NCBI GenBank assembly: GCA_030522415.1
Contig: CM060127.1
Span: 17,379,314 to 17,443,313 of the forward strand
Source: Channallabes apus
Taxonomy: Eukaryota; Chordata; Actinopteri; Siluriformes; Clariidae
Direction of reading: 5' to 3'
Length of the DNA: 64,000 nt
Shown: piece after piece, positions 36,176-48,171 of the stretch
Position numbering within the stretch: position 1 is the stretch's first letter
How the letters are laid out: each line of letters begins with the position of its first letter
Notes under the pieces: generated by a model
What the model was told of the DNA's origin: nothing
The model's input: only the letters and a program-made list of their open reading frames with translations
Databases searched by the model: none
Position numbers and translations under genes: made by a program

Positions 36176-38189
36176 AGCATCCCCGGTAAGACATGCTGTG
36201 AAATGTTTAGCTTCGATATCAGTTTGAAAACAACTTTATGGTAAATCAAGAATTCTGATAACCTAATGATTAAACCACAAATACACTTTCATTAGGTCAT
36301 TATTACACAAAAACACAAATGACAATATATTAAACAAATGACCAAAACAAACCGACACACATACAGTGACATCCTGAGCAGGCTCACATATTTGGCACAA
36401 AATAGGTTTATACTTTTTGAGCAAAAAAATTTGTCCCATTTGTCACCATTTTCAGCTGTTAAAATGTTTGCCATGTACGGTAAAGTGCTAAAAATAATCT
36501 GAAATGAAATTCTCGGATCCCTAGCGCAGCCATTAACAAAAGCACCGCAACAACTGTAGTACATATACAGTATGATGAGTGAGATGATTAGGATCAGAAG
36601 ACCAGCGTTAGAGGTCTAGAGACGGGGGGTGGGGGGGGGGGAGGGGCTGAGGATGGACACCAAGGGGGTGGAATTCAGTATAAAGCCGATCTCAGTGCTT
36701 TATCAGCAGGGGATCTCCCTGTGTTTGACGCCCATTCAAGAGAAGCACAGAGAAGCCAGGAGCGCATTTCAGTCCTGCATTCCTGGAAAGCAGAGATAGC
36801 ATTCAGCCAAGTCGTTCAGAGACTGATACGACTATTCCTCCGACACGAAGGAAATACCAGACTGGCTACATTTCAGTCTGGAACCTGCTCAGACCTTCTG
36901 TCACCACACATTAACATCCGTGTCTCAGACTAGAGAAAACCCTAACCACCAAAAGGCAAACCATCTTTCTTTCTGTAATTCCACCATATTCTCCACAAAG
37001 CTTTTAAATTAAAGGAACATAAATACTGAAACACAACTTCAGCTGGGATCAAGTAGCCGCTGAATTGAAGTCTGAATATTACACAAAAACGTTCTAATGA
37101 GTCGCTTTGGGTTTTCACATGAGAGTACTGCATTTCAGCTCCAGGACAGCAGGAGGAGGAAGAGGAAGTCGAAGGGCCTTCCCCAAAGCAGCCATTCACA
37201 TTAACAGTGGGGTACGGATCTCTCAAACAAAGGATTAACACGAAAAGGAAAAGGGTTAAGACAGGAGTGGTGGTCTCCCCATCCATATACAAACCCTCAT
37301 GTCCGGCCCACTGCCTTATTCACGCAGCATGCACATGAAGACAAAGGCCTTGCACAACAATGGTCATATTTCCATCACCAGAGCTGACGCTGAACACACA
37401 GCAGATTGATATGCTGCAAGAAGGAAGTCAACAAATAAATCTGCAAGCAGAAGGTGTTATTGCCACAGCTGGAACTCTCTCATTAAGAAAGCGGATTGTC
37501 AATGTCCCTATTGTGACAGAAAACCCAAGGGATGTGAAGTACTATTCAAATTCTGGCCATATATTGTCCAGACAAAGATGGAGAAGAGAAAGAAAAGGAC
37601 ATATGGCGTATAGCATTAGAGTGGATAACAAGTAAATCTACAGGAAGGGCCTGCAAATGCACAATGTCAAATTATAATCAGGGTATAAACTGGTGTCCAT
37701 GGATTTCTTTGGCAGAACGGAAACCAAGCACATGAGCAGAGTCGCTTCCTTCAACACTTCGAACATGCTCCTTCACTTCCCCTTGCTCTTTGTCCTTCTC
37801 ATCCTCTTCCATTCTGACAGCTGCAAGTCAATTTCACTAGAGCGTAAAGCATTTACTCCACTACGTTTGGCAATGCTTCTTTCAAGTCTCTTTCTCAAGG
37901 ATCTCAACATGCAAATGTCTCTAATCCTTAATGTGGATTAATTATCAATTATCTTTCACAGTCTGAAAAAGTGGAGATATACAGTAATGCCCTGATGTCG
38001 CTCCTCTCGCATCTATGTCGTAAGAGAATGCACCACATTAAAGCATCATGGATAATATGATATAAAACAAATATATATAGCAGGCGTTGTGCTCATAAAA
38101 CACACACGATCGTTTTTATTTGGACAGCTACAAGCTCTAGCATGTACTTGATAATAGATCTTCTCTTCTGACAAAAGCAGAAAATTAAC

Positions 38190-38685
38190 TTTGATCCAAG
38201 ATCAGCTCTGCATACTGATAATGTCTGCGCACAAATATGAAGCACAGGACATGAATGGCTGATTCAGGATCAGTTCGGAATACTGATTAGGGCAAATCTC
38301 AACATATGAATGATTAGCCTTTACTGTATATTTAATAATGTTTGGAAATGTACTGTATAATGAAATGCTGATCAGAGATCAGTTCTGCATGCTATTATAG
38401 CCCTGCCTTATTTAGAACCTAATAATAAATTCTGATCTCAGATCAGTTTGTGTGGTGCCGCACATGCCATGATCAGCATAAATAGTATAAAGACCTGAAC
38501 CCAGATCAGAATTCATCCGTTTTGTGAACAGAATCGATCCTAAGTCGTTTCCTGATTGTCTTGGGTGTGATGCATCAATACTACTATGCATAACTGATCT
38601 TAAGTCAGTACTCATTTCCTGATTTTATCAAGTGTGCTGCAGCAAGATTAGTATGCAGACCTTATCCTGAAGCAGCACCTGTTCA
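38190..38685. repeat. degenerate tandem array, about 60-100 bp spacing
   Basis: At least seven diverged copies of a core like TGATC..AGATCAGTTCTGCAT recur near 38192, 38260, 38368, 38429, 38493, 38530, 38594 and 38660. Spacing varies. Confidence 0.5.
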
Positions 38686-39775
38686 GTTTACTAAATTCCA
38701 ACAACCATAAGAAAATCAGACCCCGAGTGCTGCTCTGTTCACACTAAGTATGTGTCCTGGTGTACACAGGCAGTATGACACAAATGACTGTGCAATTCAA
38801 ATACACACAATAAAGCTTGAAGCTGAATATAAGGCATAAAGCAGTAAACAGGATAAGCACTTTCATACAAGTGTCCTTGGTAACACCGGGAAAACTAATT
38901 GCTCAGCTGTGTACTGACTCTATAGGACAAAAAAAACAGAGTGCTTTATTAAGGATGACAACTACATGATTACAGCAGGCTATGAGCTCTGTATCAGGAG
39001 TAACTCTACTTCATTACCCACTGCAAAGGGAAGAAGCAAGAGGGAATAAAGAAATATAAAGGTCTTCACAGGCATCCTAATCCGCTTCACAAAATGCCAT
39101 AACACAAGCACGCACACATGACAATGAAAAGACGTTAAAAAAGGTTATATCAAAGACTGTGATGTGAATTGGAGCAGTATTTTCCAAAAGTATGCGTCAA
39201 AATATTTTATTTCTATTATACCTCAGCAATTTGCCAACACGTATATTTATAGTTATGTTTAATGCTGTGGAACGTCTTTTGTAATTTACTTTATAAAATC
39301 TAATCAGTCATTCTTTCACCAGCTTTTTTTTTTTTTCCTCTTACCGCAAATAAGACTATAAAAATGCAGCTTGTCACCAGGAACCTTAAAACACTCCATC
39401 CTCCTTTGAAAGTACAAATTTGAAGAACACCTTCACATCAAAGTGCTGAGACGATCTGATGTTTTCTTGAAAAAATGTCAAGGGAAAAAAAAATACTTTT
39501 TACAATGTGGAATGGGGATTGATGTCCTTAACAAGAGGAAAGTTTGAACATCAATCTATTTTTAAATTTTTTTTTAAAATAGTAACCGTGTCAACACGTT
39601 TAAATTTACCTTAAGGGTGTGTTGTGTGTGCGGTAACTAACAATCATGATACTCAAGATAAAAACCATCAGTAAAAATGTCTTTTAATAAACTTTCCTGA
39701 TGAAACAAAATCTAAAACTAAGGAAAAGCAAAATATCAGCAATAAAATATTTATATTTATTAAATCTTAAAGATA

Positions 39776-40530
39776 GATGGTTATTATGGGAGTAAAGTTG
39801 AAATGTTTATCTCAGAAAACTGAGATAAACACTGTGTTCCATTCCGAAGTGTACTTCACAGTGTGTTCCCTATTCCCTGCTCCGTTTGCAACTTCCCTTG
39901 ACAAAACTCCATCATTCGGAACACACTGCGACGTCACCAGCACAGCAGACAACACTTCCTCTGTGCGTTACCATGGTAACATACGCACCTCGGATACTCG
40001 TTGCTGCTGCTGGGGAAATTTCACACTATGGACATTAAATATTGATTATTTATTGAAACAAATACTGATACCATTATAAACAGTTTATAACTTATAAATA
40101 AATTCTTGATTATTAATAATAATAATTGATTAAAGATGTACTGAGATTAATAATTTACAGATTACTAGTCTACTATATAATACTAAGGATTTCTTGATTA
40201 AATTGACATTTATTGTGCCCTTTTAATATGATGTCATCCGCAATAGTAATGATAATAAATACATAAATCTATTTTTTTTTCACACTCCAGTGAAACGCAA
40301 TGACTTTTGGGAAAATTTTCATTCCCTTTTCCCGGAGAAGTGAAGAGCTGTTGTTCACTCATTCCCTACATCGTTCGCAGTTCCCTTTGAGTTGCACATT
40401 TCGCTCCCTGCGGTTTGGAATTGCACTTAACATGGCTGAACAGCCAGCAATGTATAGTTCGCAGGGTACTTCAGGCCGATTGGGACGCACCTTAAAGTCT
40501 GTGGTGAATGGTGGGGTCACGTGAAGTGAA
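39776..40530. repeat. possible non-autonomous repeat
   Basis: The segments 39830-40010 and 40300-40510 carry text such as CATTCCGAAGTGTACTTCAC and GTATAGTTCGCAGGGTACTT that resembles a dispersed fish element. Ends were not defined. Open frames here are not recognisable as proteins. Confidence 0.3.
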
Positions 40531-41269
40531 GTGAAGTGAAGTGAAATGAAGTGTGAAGGGCTGGAGAGTGAGGTAAGTGGGGTAAAGGACACACACCTGA
40601 GGCAAATATGGATAAATTATCCAGGCTAATTAGTGTACTGCTGTGAGCTAAGAAAAGCTCACAACTTACAGCAACATGCAGTCAGTAACTATCCACATTC
40701 TCTTTAGGTGTGAATCCTTCCCACTAACCTGACTCTCATCCTTCTTTCCCTCTAAATCTAGCGTCTGTTTTACTTAAAGTGGACATACAGTCTCAATTTT
40801 TGCATAGGTTAATATGATTCTTTAGGGTCCTAATGAAAAGTTTGTAATATACTTTAATTAAAAAATCTCAATTGTTGTGTAAAAAAAACATTACTTTTAC
40901 CTGGTAAAAAGTAGCTCTGTTCTCAGCAACCTGTTTCAGTACATGCTCCTTTAAATGTTAATGACCTCTACTGAACACGCCCCCCAGTTCTGTGGGGCGT
41001 GTCTTCACAATACAAGTGGGGTATAGCTTTGACAACAGTTAAAAATATTTAAAAAACTGTTAAAAATAATTTTACATGATGTTAGAATTATTTTATATAT
41101 AAAGGAGTTATTTCTACTCTCTTGCTCTCTTCCTCATAGATCTGATATTAACGTGTTAAATCTTCCCTGCTGCTATCTTCCTGTCTCCTCTTGCATCTGT
41201 TCATTCATGCTCACCTTCCCATACTCTGTCTCTCTCTCCCTCTCTCTCTCTCTCTGTCTCTCTTCCTCT

Positions 41270-41390
41270 CCTTTGATTCAAATTCTAATTTTATTTGTCA
41301 CATACACAGTCATACACAGTATGATATGCAGTGAAATGCTTATACGACAGCCAGTGACCTTAAAAATTAAATAAATGAGTAAGGAATAAA
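41270..41390. repeat. dispersed fish repeat fragment
   Basis: The text TTATTTGTCACATACACAGT and GCAGTGAAATGCTTATACGA is of a type seen in many copies in fish genomes, usually as a transposon end. This is family recognition from memory. Confidence 0.5.
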
Positions 41391-41464
41391 TATCAATAAA
41401 AAGAAATACTAAAGAAAATAAATTTAACTAGTAAAATAGTTGTACAAATATACAATGTACAAAT

Positions 41465-41534
41465 GAGGGCATAATAAAAATCTTACAAAATATAGGGGAT
41501 ATATAAATATTATTATTATTTTTTTTTATTATAA

Positions 41535-41602
<68 letters not shown>

Positions 41603-41621
41603 AGATTTTTATTATGCACTC
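41465..41621. repeat. inverted repeat flanking a (TA)n tract
   Basis: The arm GAGGGCATAATAAAAATCTT (41465-41484) is matched, with one or two differences, by the inverse at 41600-41621. Between them is a (TA)n tract (about 41537-41598); another (TA)n tract follows at 41632-41684. Confidence 0.75.
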
Positions 41622-41622
41622 A

Positions 41623-41688
<66 letters not shown>

Positions 41689-41739
41689 TATATGTATATA
41701 AAATTTTACATGTGAATCTAGTTGTAAAACTTTTTTGAC

Positions 41740-41811
41740 TTCCCAGACCGGGAATCAAACGCGGACCGCTGCGTTGAGAGCGCTGTATCCTATCCACGAG
41801 ACCACGGAGGA
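41740..41811 (-). pseudogene. tRNA-Glu(CUC)-like sequence
   Basis: This 72-nt minus-strand sequence can be aligned over its full length with tRNA-Glu. It has an A-box region TGGTCTCGTGGATAGGAT, an anticodon loop CTCTCAA with anticodon CTC and a B-box region GTTTGATTCCCGG. The anticodon stem has one mismatch, the T stem one and the acceptor stem two, and A14 is C. It is probably a pseudogene, though it could still be transcribed by Pol III. Confidence 0.5.
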
Positions 41812-42213
41812 TTAATGGCTGCCGCTTGGAAATGCCGGCTATTCAACCCGCGACCTTATACACGCGAAGCATTGTTTTTTCGGGTTCTCACCAGGACATT
41901 TACAATGGTTAATTTGTAGTAACATATGTCTATAGCACAGGCGTTTAGTCAAACATATTTATACCGATCTTTTGCTGTTAATAAACAGAGACCTTTCTGA
42001 CAAACAACGTGTGTGTGTGTGTGTGTCTGTGTGTGTGAATGAGGCATATAGATGTCGGGAATAGGACAACATACACGCGAAGCATTGTGTGTGTGTGTGT
42101 GTGACTGAGTCTCTCCTTATGTCAGAAAAGCTTATCGAAGCATAGCGCACTCGCCTCGTTACTAAACGAACATTAGAAAAACTTTATAAATATGTAGTGC
42201 AAAAAAAAGCATG

Positions 42214-42285
42214 TACCTTAAGCAGGAATCGAACCCGGGTCTCCCACGTGAAAGCGCCAAATCCTAACCACTAGACCACCACACT
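42214..42285 (-). pseudogene. tRNA-Glu(UUC)-like sequence, degraded
   Basis: This minus-strand sequence has a good A box (TGGTCTAGTGGTTAGGAT), an anticodon loop CTTTCAC (anticodon TTC) and a B box (GGGTTCGATTCC). The acceptor stem is mostly unpaired and the anticodon and T stems are weak. It is a tRNA-derived pseudogene or SINE head. Confidence 0.5.
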
Positions 42286-42437
42286 ACTGCAAGGCTGCTG
42301 CAACAAACAGCACACCACACTCATGTAGGTGCCATTTTGCTCCCGTGTAGAATAACAATGGCCGACGGCTCTTTTTTTCACTCGGGGCGGGTCTTTGCTA
42401 AAACACCAGTGTCAATCAACTGTAGTAGGAGCGGCCT

Positions 42438-42463
42438 CTGTCGGTGTGAGTTCACACCGACAG
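42438..42463. repeat. 26-bp near-perfect palindrome
   Basis: Two 12-bp arms, CTGTCGGTGTGA and TCACACCGACAG, are separated by only GT. It lies inside the TTAA-flanked element. Confidence 0.9.
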
Positions 42464-43091
42464 GCTTTTGAAAACGGGCTGATTTCAGAAGGGGCATCTT
42501 ATATTATTAAATTAAAAGAAAATCGCTGGGCGGCTCTTTATCACTGTAGAGTGGTTGTGTACACCCTCTCCTAACACACAATGCAGTCCAAACAGCTTGA
42601 AAAAGTCCATGTAGCACTGTAGGTGCCCTTTAAGTTAGGAATGAAATGTTCCCACACCTGGGAGTTTTTTTGCTCGTAAGGTGTTTTCACTATTACTCAC
42701 TTCACTCTAATAAGCTTAACACCTAGGCACTAGAACGTTCACATTGATAACCAATTCGATTATCGATTTTAGTCAATAACGCTGATTCATCCTTGCACCG
42801 CTATTGTCCTCATATTGAACTTTTTCTCTGTATGAGCAATTTCCTGTCTGAAAGTTTACTTGTAGATTTCTAACACGAGACCTTCCTGTATACAGTACTA
42901 CTTCTTGTGTTCTATAACGGAACACTGCTAACCGCAAACCAATATTTAAGAGGAAAAAAAAAACCTGTTATGTTTGGCTATAAAGGTGGCATAAGGCTAA
43001 ATGGAGGTTTTCCTTTGACGCAAACAGTTTGCTCGTTAGCACTTCAGCCCTGATTTTTGGAAAAAATTGCTTTGTGAACATAAAGCTGTAA

Positions 43092-43956
43092 TAGGGCTGA
43101 GCGATATGGCTGAAAAATGTATCACGATATCAGTGTTTCATATCGGTCGATATCGATAATTATTGATATTTTTTATGACCCATTTAAAATAAGGACCAGG
43201 AGAAGAATATATTATATTTAAACATTTTTATTTTAAACGTAACCTTCCTATGATTATAGTCCCATCAGTTATTAAGACAGAAATGTCAACAACCATGGAA
43301 AAGTTTAATAATTAAAATGTAAACATAAGTCTAAAGTCACAATGAACACTTAACAATTATCTCTTAACATTTAAGGTGCAAAATTAAAAGAAAATGTAAG
43401 AAATGCTTAATAAAGTGTAATAAATTAGTGAATGCGTTTATTATATCAGATGCCTTTCGAGAAAACTACAACAAAAATATATTGTAATATATTTGCGTTT
43501 GATGTTAATTCACTGGCGGGCCACCAGGAGGCAATACCGCGCTGTATACTATGTGTGTCGTGTGCACTGAATGCAGTAAAAGAAGAATACCGTTTTTCTC
43601 CGTGCCTCCATTTCTTTTCTTCTGGTTGTCTCACACAAAAAGCAAGTAATATTATAGATGTTAGTTGTGCATATTGATGCAAATATAACAATTGCCATAC
43701 CAAAGAATAAACTACCCGCCAATGTGGCTAGTGAGACTAAAGTTATTAACCGCCACAGCCGAATTTTATCCGCATTTGGCGGGTGCCAATGTCAACACCA
43801 TCCTCACGGAGCGAGTGAGCATGACAGCAACCAAACTAGCTTCGCGACCTCTGTTTTCTTCCGACAAAGAATAAAAAATATCAAACACATTTTTAATTGA
43901 TATCGATCACGTGTCTATCGCGAAACATATCGTTATCGTTTTATCGCCCAGGCCTA
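43092..43956. mobile_element. non-autonomous hAT element with perfect 8-bp target duplication
   Basis: This 865-bp element has inverted ends TAGGGCTGAGCGATA and TAGGCCTGGGCGATA. It is flanked by the identical 8-bp target duplication AGCTGTAA at 43084-43091 and 43957-43964, as expected for hAT transposition. Both ends are rich in ATCGATA-type repeats. Two short open frames inside (43432-43677, 43658-43900) do not resemble a transposase. Confidence 0.88.
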
Positions 43957-44505
43957 AGCTGTAACAGTTTTTTTCATTTCTTTTCCATTTGATGATATTC
44001 TAACATCCAGATAAGCAATATTATCTCGACCTGCACGTTATCTGTTCCCCACACGTGACATGCTCGTAAATATACAGCGTGCCTGTTATGACAAGGCTCG
44101 GACCTGGCCTAGCAATTTCAAACTGTTTTTTTGCCCACTGCGGTATCTGGTTATGTATTCTCATTTCTGTTTAAAACATGAAAAATCCAGACAAAGTTCC
44201 CTCTAGGAGCCTGTCGATGCCACTCGTATGACTGACCGTGTAGCACTGAAGAAACTCCCCCAAGTCAAGTCCTGCTGTATCGCACATCATACACAGCATA
44301 ATAAATCAGGTATGGGAGGAAAATTTCACTCAGACACTCTTCCTCCTCAAACACCCCTGTGGAAAACACATGAAATATTAATGCTGTTACACTCAAAAGT
44401 ACCACCGCCTTCTGTGCACAGGGACAAGAGCACCAAAAATATCTTCCACCAAACATCTTATGCTTTGCATCGAAATGCATGCTTGTTTTCAACTTGAGCT
44501 AAAGT

Positions 44506-44982
44506 CACATTACAGGTCACATCGCTCAATGCTGATTTATTTATTTTTTTGGTCAGATCGGATTTGCCCATCATGGCGGGTCACGTACAGGTGACATTTA
44601 TCTGACTCTAATGAGGATTCATCCGTCGTTAAAATACACGTTATAGCCTCCGAGTGCCGCAGTGGTAAAGTGCTCGCCCTATCATCTGGAGATCGCGAGT
44701 TCGAACCCCGGGTGATGCTGTAACCTCTCACAGCCGGAGGCCTAGAGAGAGCTAATTGGCCAGAGCTCTCTCAGAGGGGAGGGACGAGAGGTACTTCGGG
44801 CTCCCACATTATTGACGGCTCTACAGCCAATCAGGGGCGTCTGTGAGCTCGCGCAGGCAGAGGGAGCAGATAGCACTGACTTGCTAGTGTAGATAGTAGA
44901 AACTTGATGTGGGAGCCCCCTAGTGACGGGGAGGAATTGGATACGACTAAATTCTGGGAGAAAATCCAAAAAAAGAAAGAAA

Positions 44983-45069
<87 letters not shown>

Positions 45070-45396
45070 GTTACAAAGTCATTAATTTCAAACAAATGCC
45101 ACAAGATGCGATTTTAGAAACCCCATTGATGTCCGTGAGCGCTCCAAAAAGTCAAAAGGCAAAAAGTTGCATGGATCCCAATCTGTTCGTTCATTTTTAA
45201 GTCACATGACCATGTGGTGAATATGTATCTGATCTAGAACCACATACGAAAGTACTTGGATTTGATGTGGAAAAAAAACAACAACAACATGTGCGCGCTC
45301 ATTCAGCTCTAAAAAAAACAGATCAGTGGCACATTAGGGTAGGAAAAAAAAAACCAGAATTGAGTCATTTCAGGCTGGTAATGTGAACGCAGTTTT
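44506..45396. mobile_element. older non-autonomous DNA element split by a SINE
   Basis: The left end TCACATTACAGGTCACATCG and the inverse of the right end near 45396 (TTCACATTACCAGCCTGAAA) are similar, and both continue with CTCAAT.CTG and T runs. Between them lies the 44644-45063 SINE. Limits are approximate and no target duplication was found. Confidence 0.4.
44644..45063 (+). mobile_element. tRNA-derived SINE with A-rich/(TA)n tail and 10-bp target duplication
   Basis: The head has A box (GTGCCGCAGTGGTAAAGTG) and B box (GAGTTCGAACCCCGGG); the body ends GTGGGAGCCCCCTAGTGACG, followed by GGGAGAAAATCC, poly(A) and about 60 bp of (TA)n. The identical 10-bp ATACACGTTA lies at 44634-44643 and 45064-45073, so the poly(A) and (TA)n are part of the inserted unit. 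Confidence 0.85.
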
Positions 45397-45935
45397 AAGA
45401 TTTTACTTTGTTGTTCGGTTTTTACTTGGGGATAAAGACTGTATCCGTGTAGGTCAGAAGTGTTAAATCTTCTCCACAATGTAGTTGGGAGTGCTGGGCC
45501 GATAGTGTGCTGGTTTGTATTCCAACTAAGCAGAAGTCAAACCTGATTGTCTATTGAAACTAATTAAACAGGATGAATAAAAATATGGCTTCAGCTTGGT
45601 TGGAATGAAAACCTGCACACACATCAGTACTTCCTGGACATTTGTGATACAGATCAATATCACAGCAGTCTTGTATGCTGTATTGTATACCAAGCCTTTT
45701 GGATTGTTTCAAGCTGCTGTTTGTGCTATAACATTCTGATCACGGTTTCCTGGTGTGGATTTTTGCGTCCTTGGGTCTCAGCAGTAGAGGACGAGCACGG
45801 TAGAGAAGGAGACGCTGTACGCCTGGATCCTGATTTTCAGCAGTGTATTGCATGCATGGATGATATGACTAATAGGATACATCACTGGGATAACTCTGTT
45901 GTGAAAGGGGTTTAAGGCGAAACTGAGCCACTCAC

Positions 45936-45962
45936 CTGTGTAATAAGAAATTCTTGAAATAT
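45936..45962 (-). other. ptk2: candidate 27-nt microexon in ptk2 5' intron
   Basis: A 27-nt stretch on the minus strand is bounded by a strong acceptor (CT-rich tract of about 30 nt ending CCACAG) and a consensus donor (ACACAG|GTGAGT). The length is a multiple of three, and read in phase 1 it is open (D-ISRISYYT). It therefore could be included between the distal first exon and the main exon without breaking the frame, or be untranslated leader. It lies in otherwise unremarkable intron DNA. It may be a chance pair of splice sites. Confidence 0.4.
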
Positions 45963-46613
45963 CTGTGGAGAGAGAGAGAAAGAGAGAGAGAGTGTCAGTG
46001 AGACGATCATTTTAGCACATTTGGCACAGACATTTGGTAGCATGTGGTTTTGTGGGTCAGCCTTAATCCGTCAGGGGAAGCCTGGAGCCAGACGGGCCTG
46101 GACACACAGCACTCAAATCTGGGACGCACTCATTCCACTAATTCCCCTTATTAGTTATGCTAATATTAAAAATGAAAGACACAAAATAAACAGTAAATAA
46201 ATGTACCGTATACAGCATGAGCAGGCTGCGATTATTTAACGATGCTGCACAGGCGTCAGGTCAAATGAATGAATGCCACTTAAAGACTTCTGTGGCTGAG
46301 CAACTCTGGGCTTGTTTCTAAAACGTTCCATGGACAGGAAGTGAGTTTAAAAAGCTTATGCACAAAATTCAGGTTGCACAAAAAGCCAGTAACAATCAGC
46401 TGCAAACTAAAAGACATAAGCGATGAATGACATAATAACAGCGCTTATTCAGAGAAGATACCAAAGATCGAGACGTGTGTAAGAGTAGTAGTGTGTGTGA
46501 GTGTTGGATAGACAAGAGAGACAGTAGAACCCCCAAACACATCCATCACTGATGTCATGCAAATCAAAAGTACAAGTGTATTCTTTTATCTGTTTCAATC
46601 TAACAGGTATGTA

Positions 46614-47841
46614 CAGTCGTGGCCAAAAGTTTTGAGAATTACATAAATATTGGAAATTGGAAAAGTTTCTGCTTAAGATTTTATAATAGCAATTTGCATA
46701 TACTCCAGAATGTTATGAAGAGTGATCAGATGAATTGCATAGTCCTTCTTTGCCATGAAAATTAACTTAATCCCAAAACCATCAAGAACTTCAAGGAAAG
46801 AGTTTCAATTCTTGTTAAGAAGGGTTCAGGACGTCCAAGAAAGTCCAGCAAGCGCCAGGATCGTCTCCTGAAGAGGATCCATCTGCGGGATCGGAGTGCC
46901 ACCAGTGCAGAGATTGCTCAGGAATGGCAGCAGGCAGGTGTGAGCGCATCTGCACGCACAGTGAGGCGAAGACTTTTGGAAGATGGCCTGGTGTCAAGAA
47001 GGGCAGCAAAGAAGCCACTTCTCTCCAAGAAAAACATCAGGGACAGATTGATCTTCTGCAGAAAGTATGGTGAATGGACTGCTGAGGACTGGGCAAGGTC
47101 ATATTCTCAGATGAAGCCGCTATTGGGCATCTGGAAAAAGGCTTGTCCGGAGAAGAAAAGGTGACGCTACCATCAGTCCTGTGTCATGCCAACAGTAAAG
47201 CATTCTGAGACCATTCATGTGTGAAGTTGCTTCTCATCCAAGGGAGTGGGCTCACTCACAATTTTGCCCCAAAACACAGCCATGAGAATGGTACCAAAAC
47301 ACCCTCCAACAGCAACTTCTTCCAACAATCCAACAACAGTTTGGTGAAGAACAATGCATTTTCCAGCACGATGGAGCACTGTCGGCATAAGGCAATAGGC
47401 ATAAGGCAAAAGTGATAACTAAGTGGCTCAGGGACTAAAACGTTGAAATTCTGGGTCCATGGCCTGGAAACTCCACAGATCTTAATTCCATTGAGAATTT
47501 GTGGTCAATCCTCAAGAGGCGGGTGGACAAACAAAAACCCACTAATTCTGACAAACCCCAAGAAGTGATTATGAAAAAATGGGTTGCTATCAGTCAGGAT
47601 TTGGACCAGAAGTTGATTGAGAGCCCAGTCGAATTGCTGAGGTCCTGAAAAAGAAGGGCCAACACTGCAAATACTGACTCTTTGCATAAATGTCATGTAA
47701 TTGTCTATAAAAGCCTTTGAAACGTGAAGTGCTTGTAATTATATTTCAGTACATCACAGAAACAACTGAATGATCTAAAAGCAGTTTAGCAGCAAACTTG
47801 GTGAAAACTAATATTTGTGTCATTCTCAAAATACACGACTG
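46614..47841 (+). mobile_element. decayed Tc1 element
   Basis: This 1228-bp Tc1 copy starts CAGTCGTGGCCAAAAGTTTT and ends with the degenerate inverse, flanked by TA at 46612-46613 and 47842-47843. It belongs to a different Tc1 lineage from the 12-kb copy. The coding part is broken (see separate entry). Confidence 0.9.
46777..47677 (+). pseudogene. Tc1 transposase pseudogene
   Basis: This is the remnant of a Tc1 transposase. From about 46809 a frame reads VKKGSGRPRKSSKRQ and continues through ASARTVRRRLLEDGLVSRRA to GEWTAEDWARS, the HTH/linker region. Downstream pieces in other frames include a SNPxxxIENLWSILKRRVDKQ-like segment near 47480-47530 and a KKKGQHCKY-like end near 47650-47676. The N-terminal recognition region is largely missing, and several indels shift the frame. 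It cannot produce a functional enzyme. Confidence 0.88.
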
Positions 47842-48171
47842 TACTGCAAAACTTTATTTGTTTTATCCCAATTGTTGGATTTCTGCACATAATCAGACAT
47901 AGCGGACGTATCAGACGGAAAAGGAAACCTCCTATAAACACGGAACTCTCGTCTCAGACCCTTGAGTGATATTTGAGTGTCACATGATCACAGCGTCTAT
48001 TAAAAAACTGGGTCATTCCTCTTCCAGTGTAATAAACAACGCTTAACTGTTTGCTTATCTCTGGCAGTAAATAACCGTTTACATCCTCAAACACAGAGCG
48101 AAATGTTAAAGTGTGGTAGAGTGTGTTAAAGGAATACTCTGGGATTCCCATGCAGCATAGTGGGTTAGATA

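Larger units (their letters stand above)
40778..42629. mobile_element. TTAA-flanked, piggyBac-like non-autonomous element
   Basis: This 1852-bp unit is flanked by TTAA (40774-40777, 42630-42633). Its ends AGTGGACATACAG and AGGGCACCTACAG (inverse) match at 10 of 13 positions. TTAA targets are characteristic of piggyBac elements. Inside are a dispersed repeat (41270-41390), two (TA)n tracts with an inverted repeat, two tRNA-Glu-like sequences, (GT)n tracts and a 26-bp palindrome. No transposase is present. Parts are probably later insertions. Confidence 0.6.

Noticed and set aside
44742..45200. Open frames with YIYIYI runs
   Set aside because: Produced by the poly(A) and (TA)n tail of the SINE.
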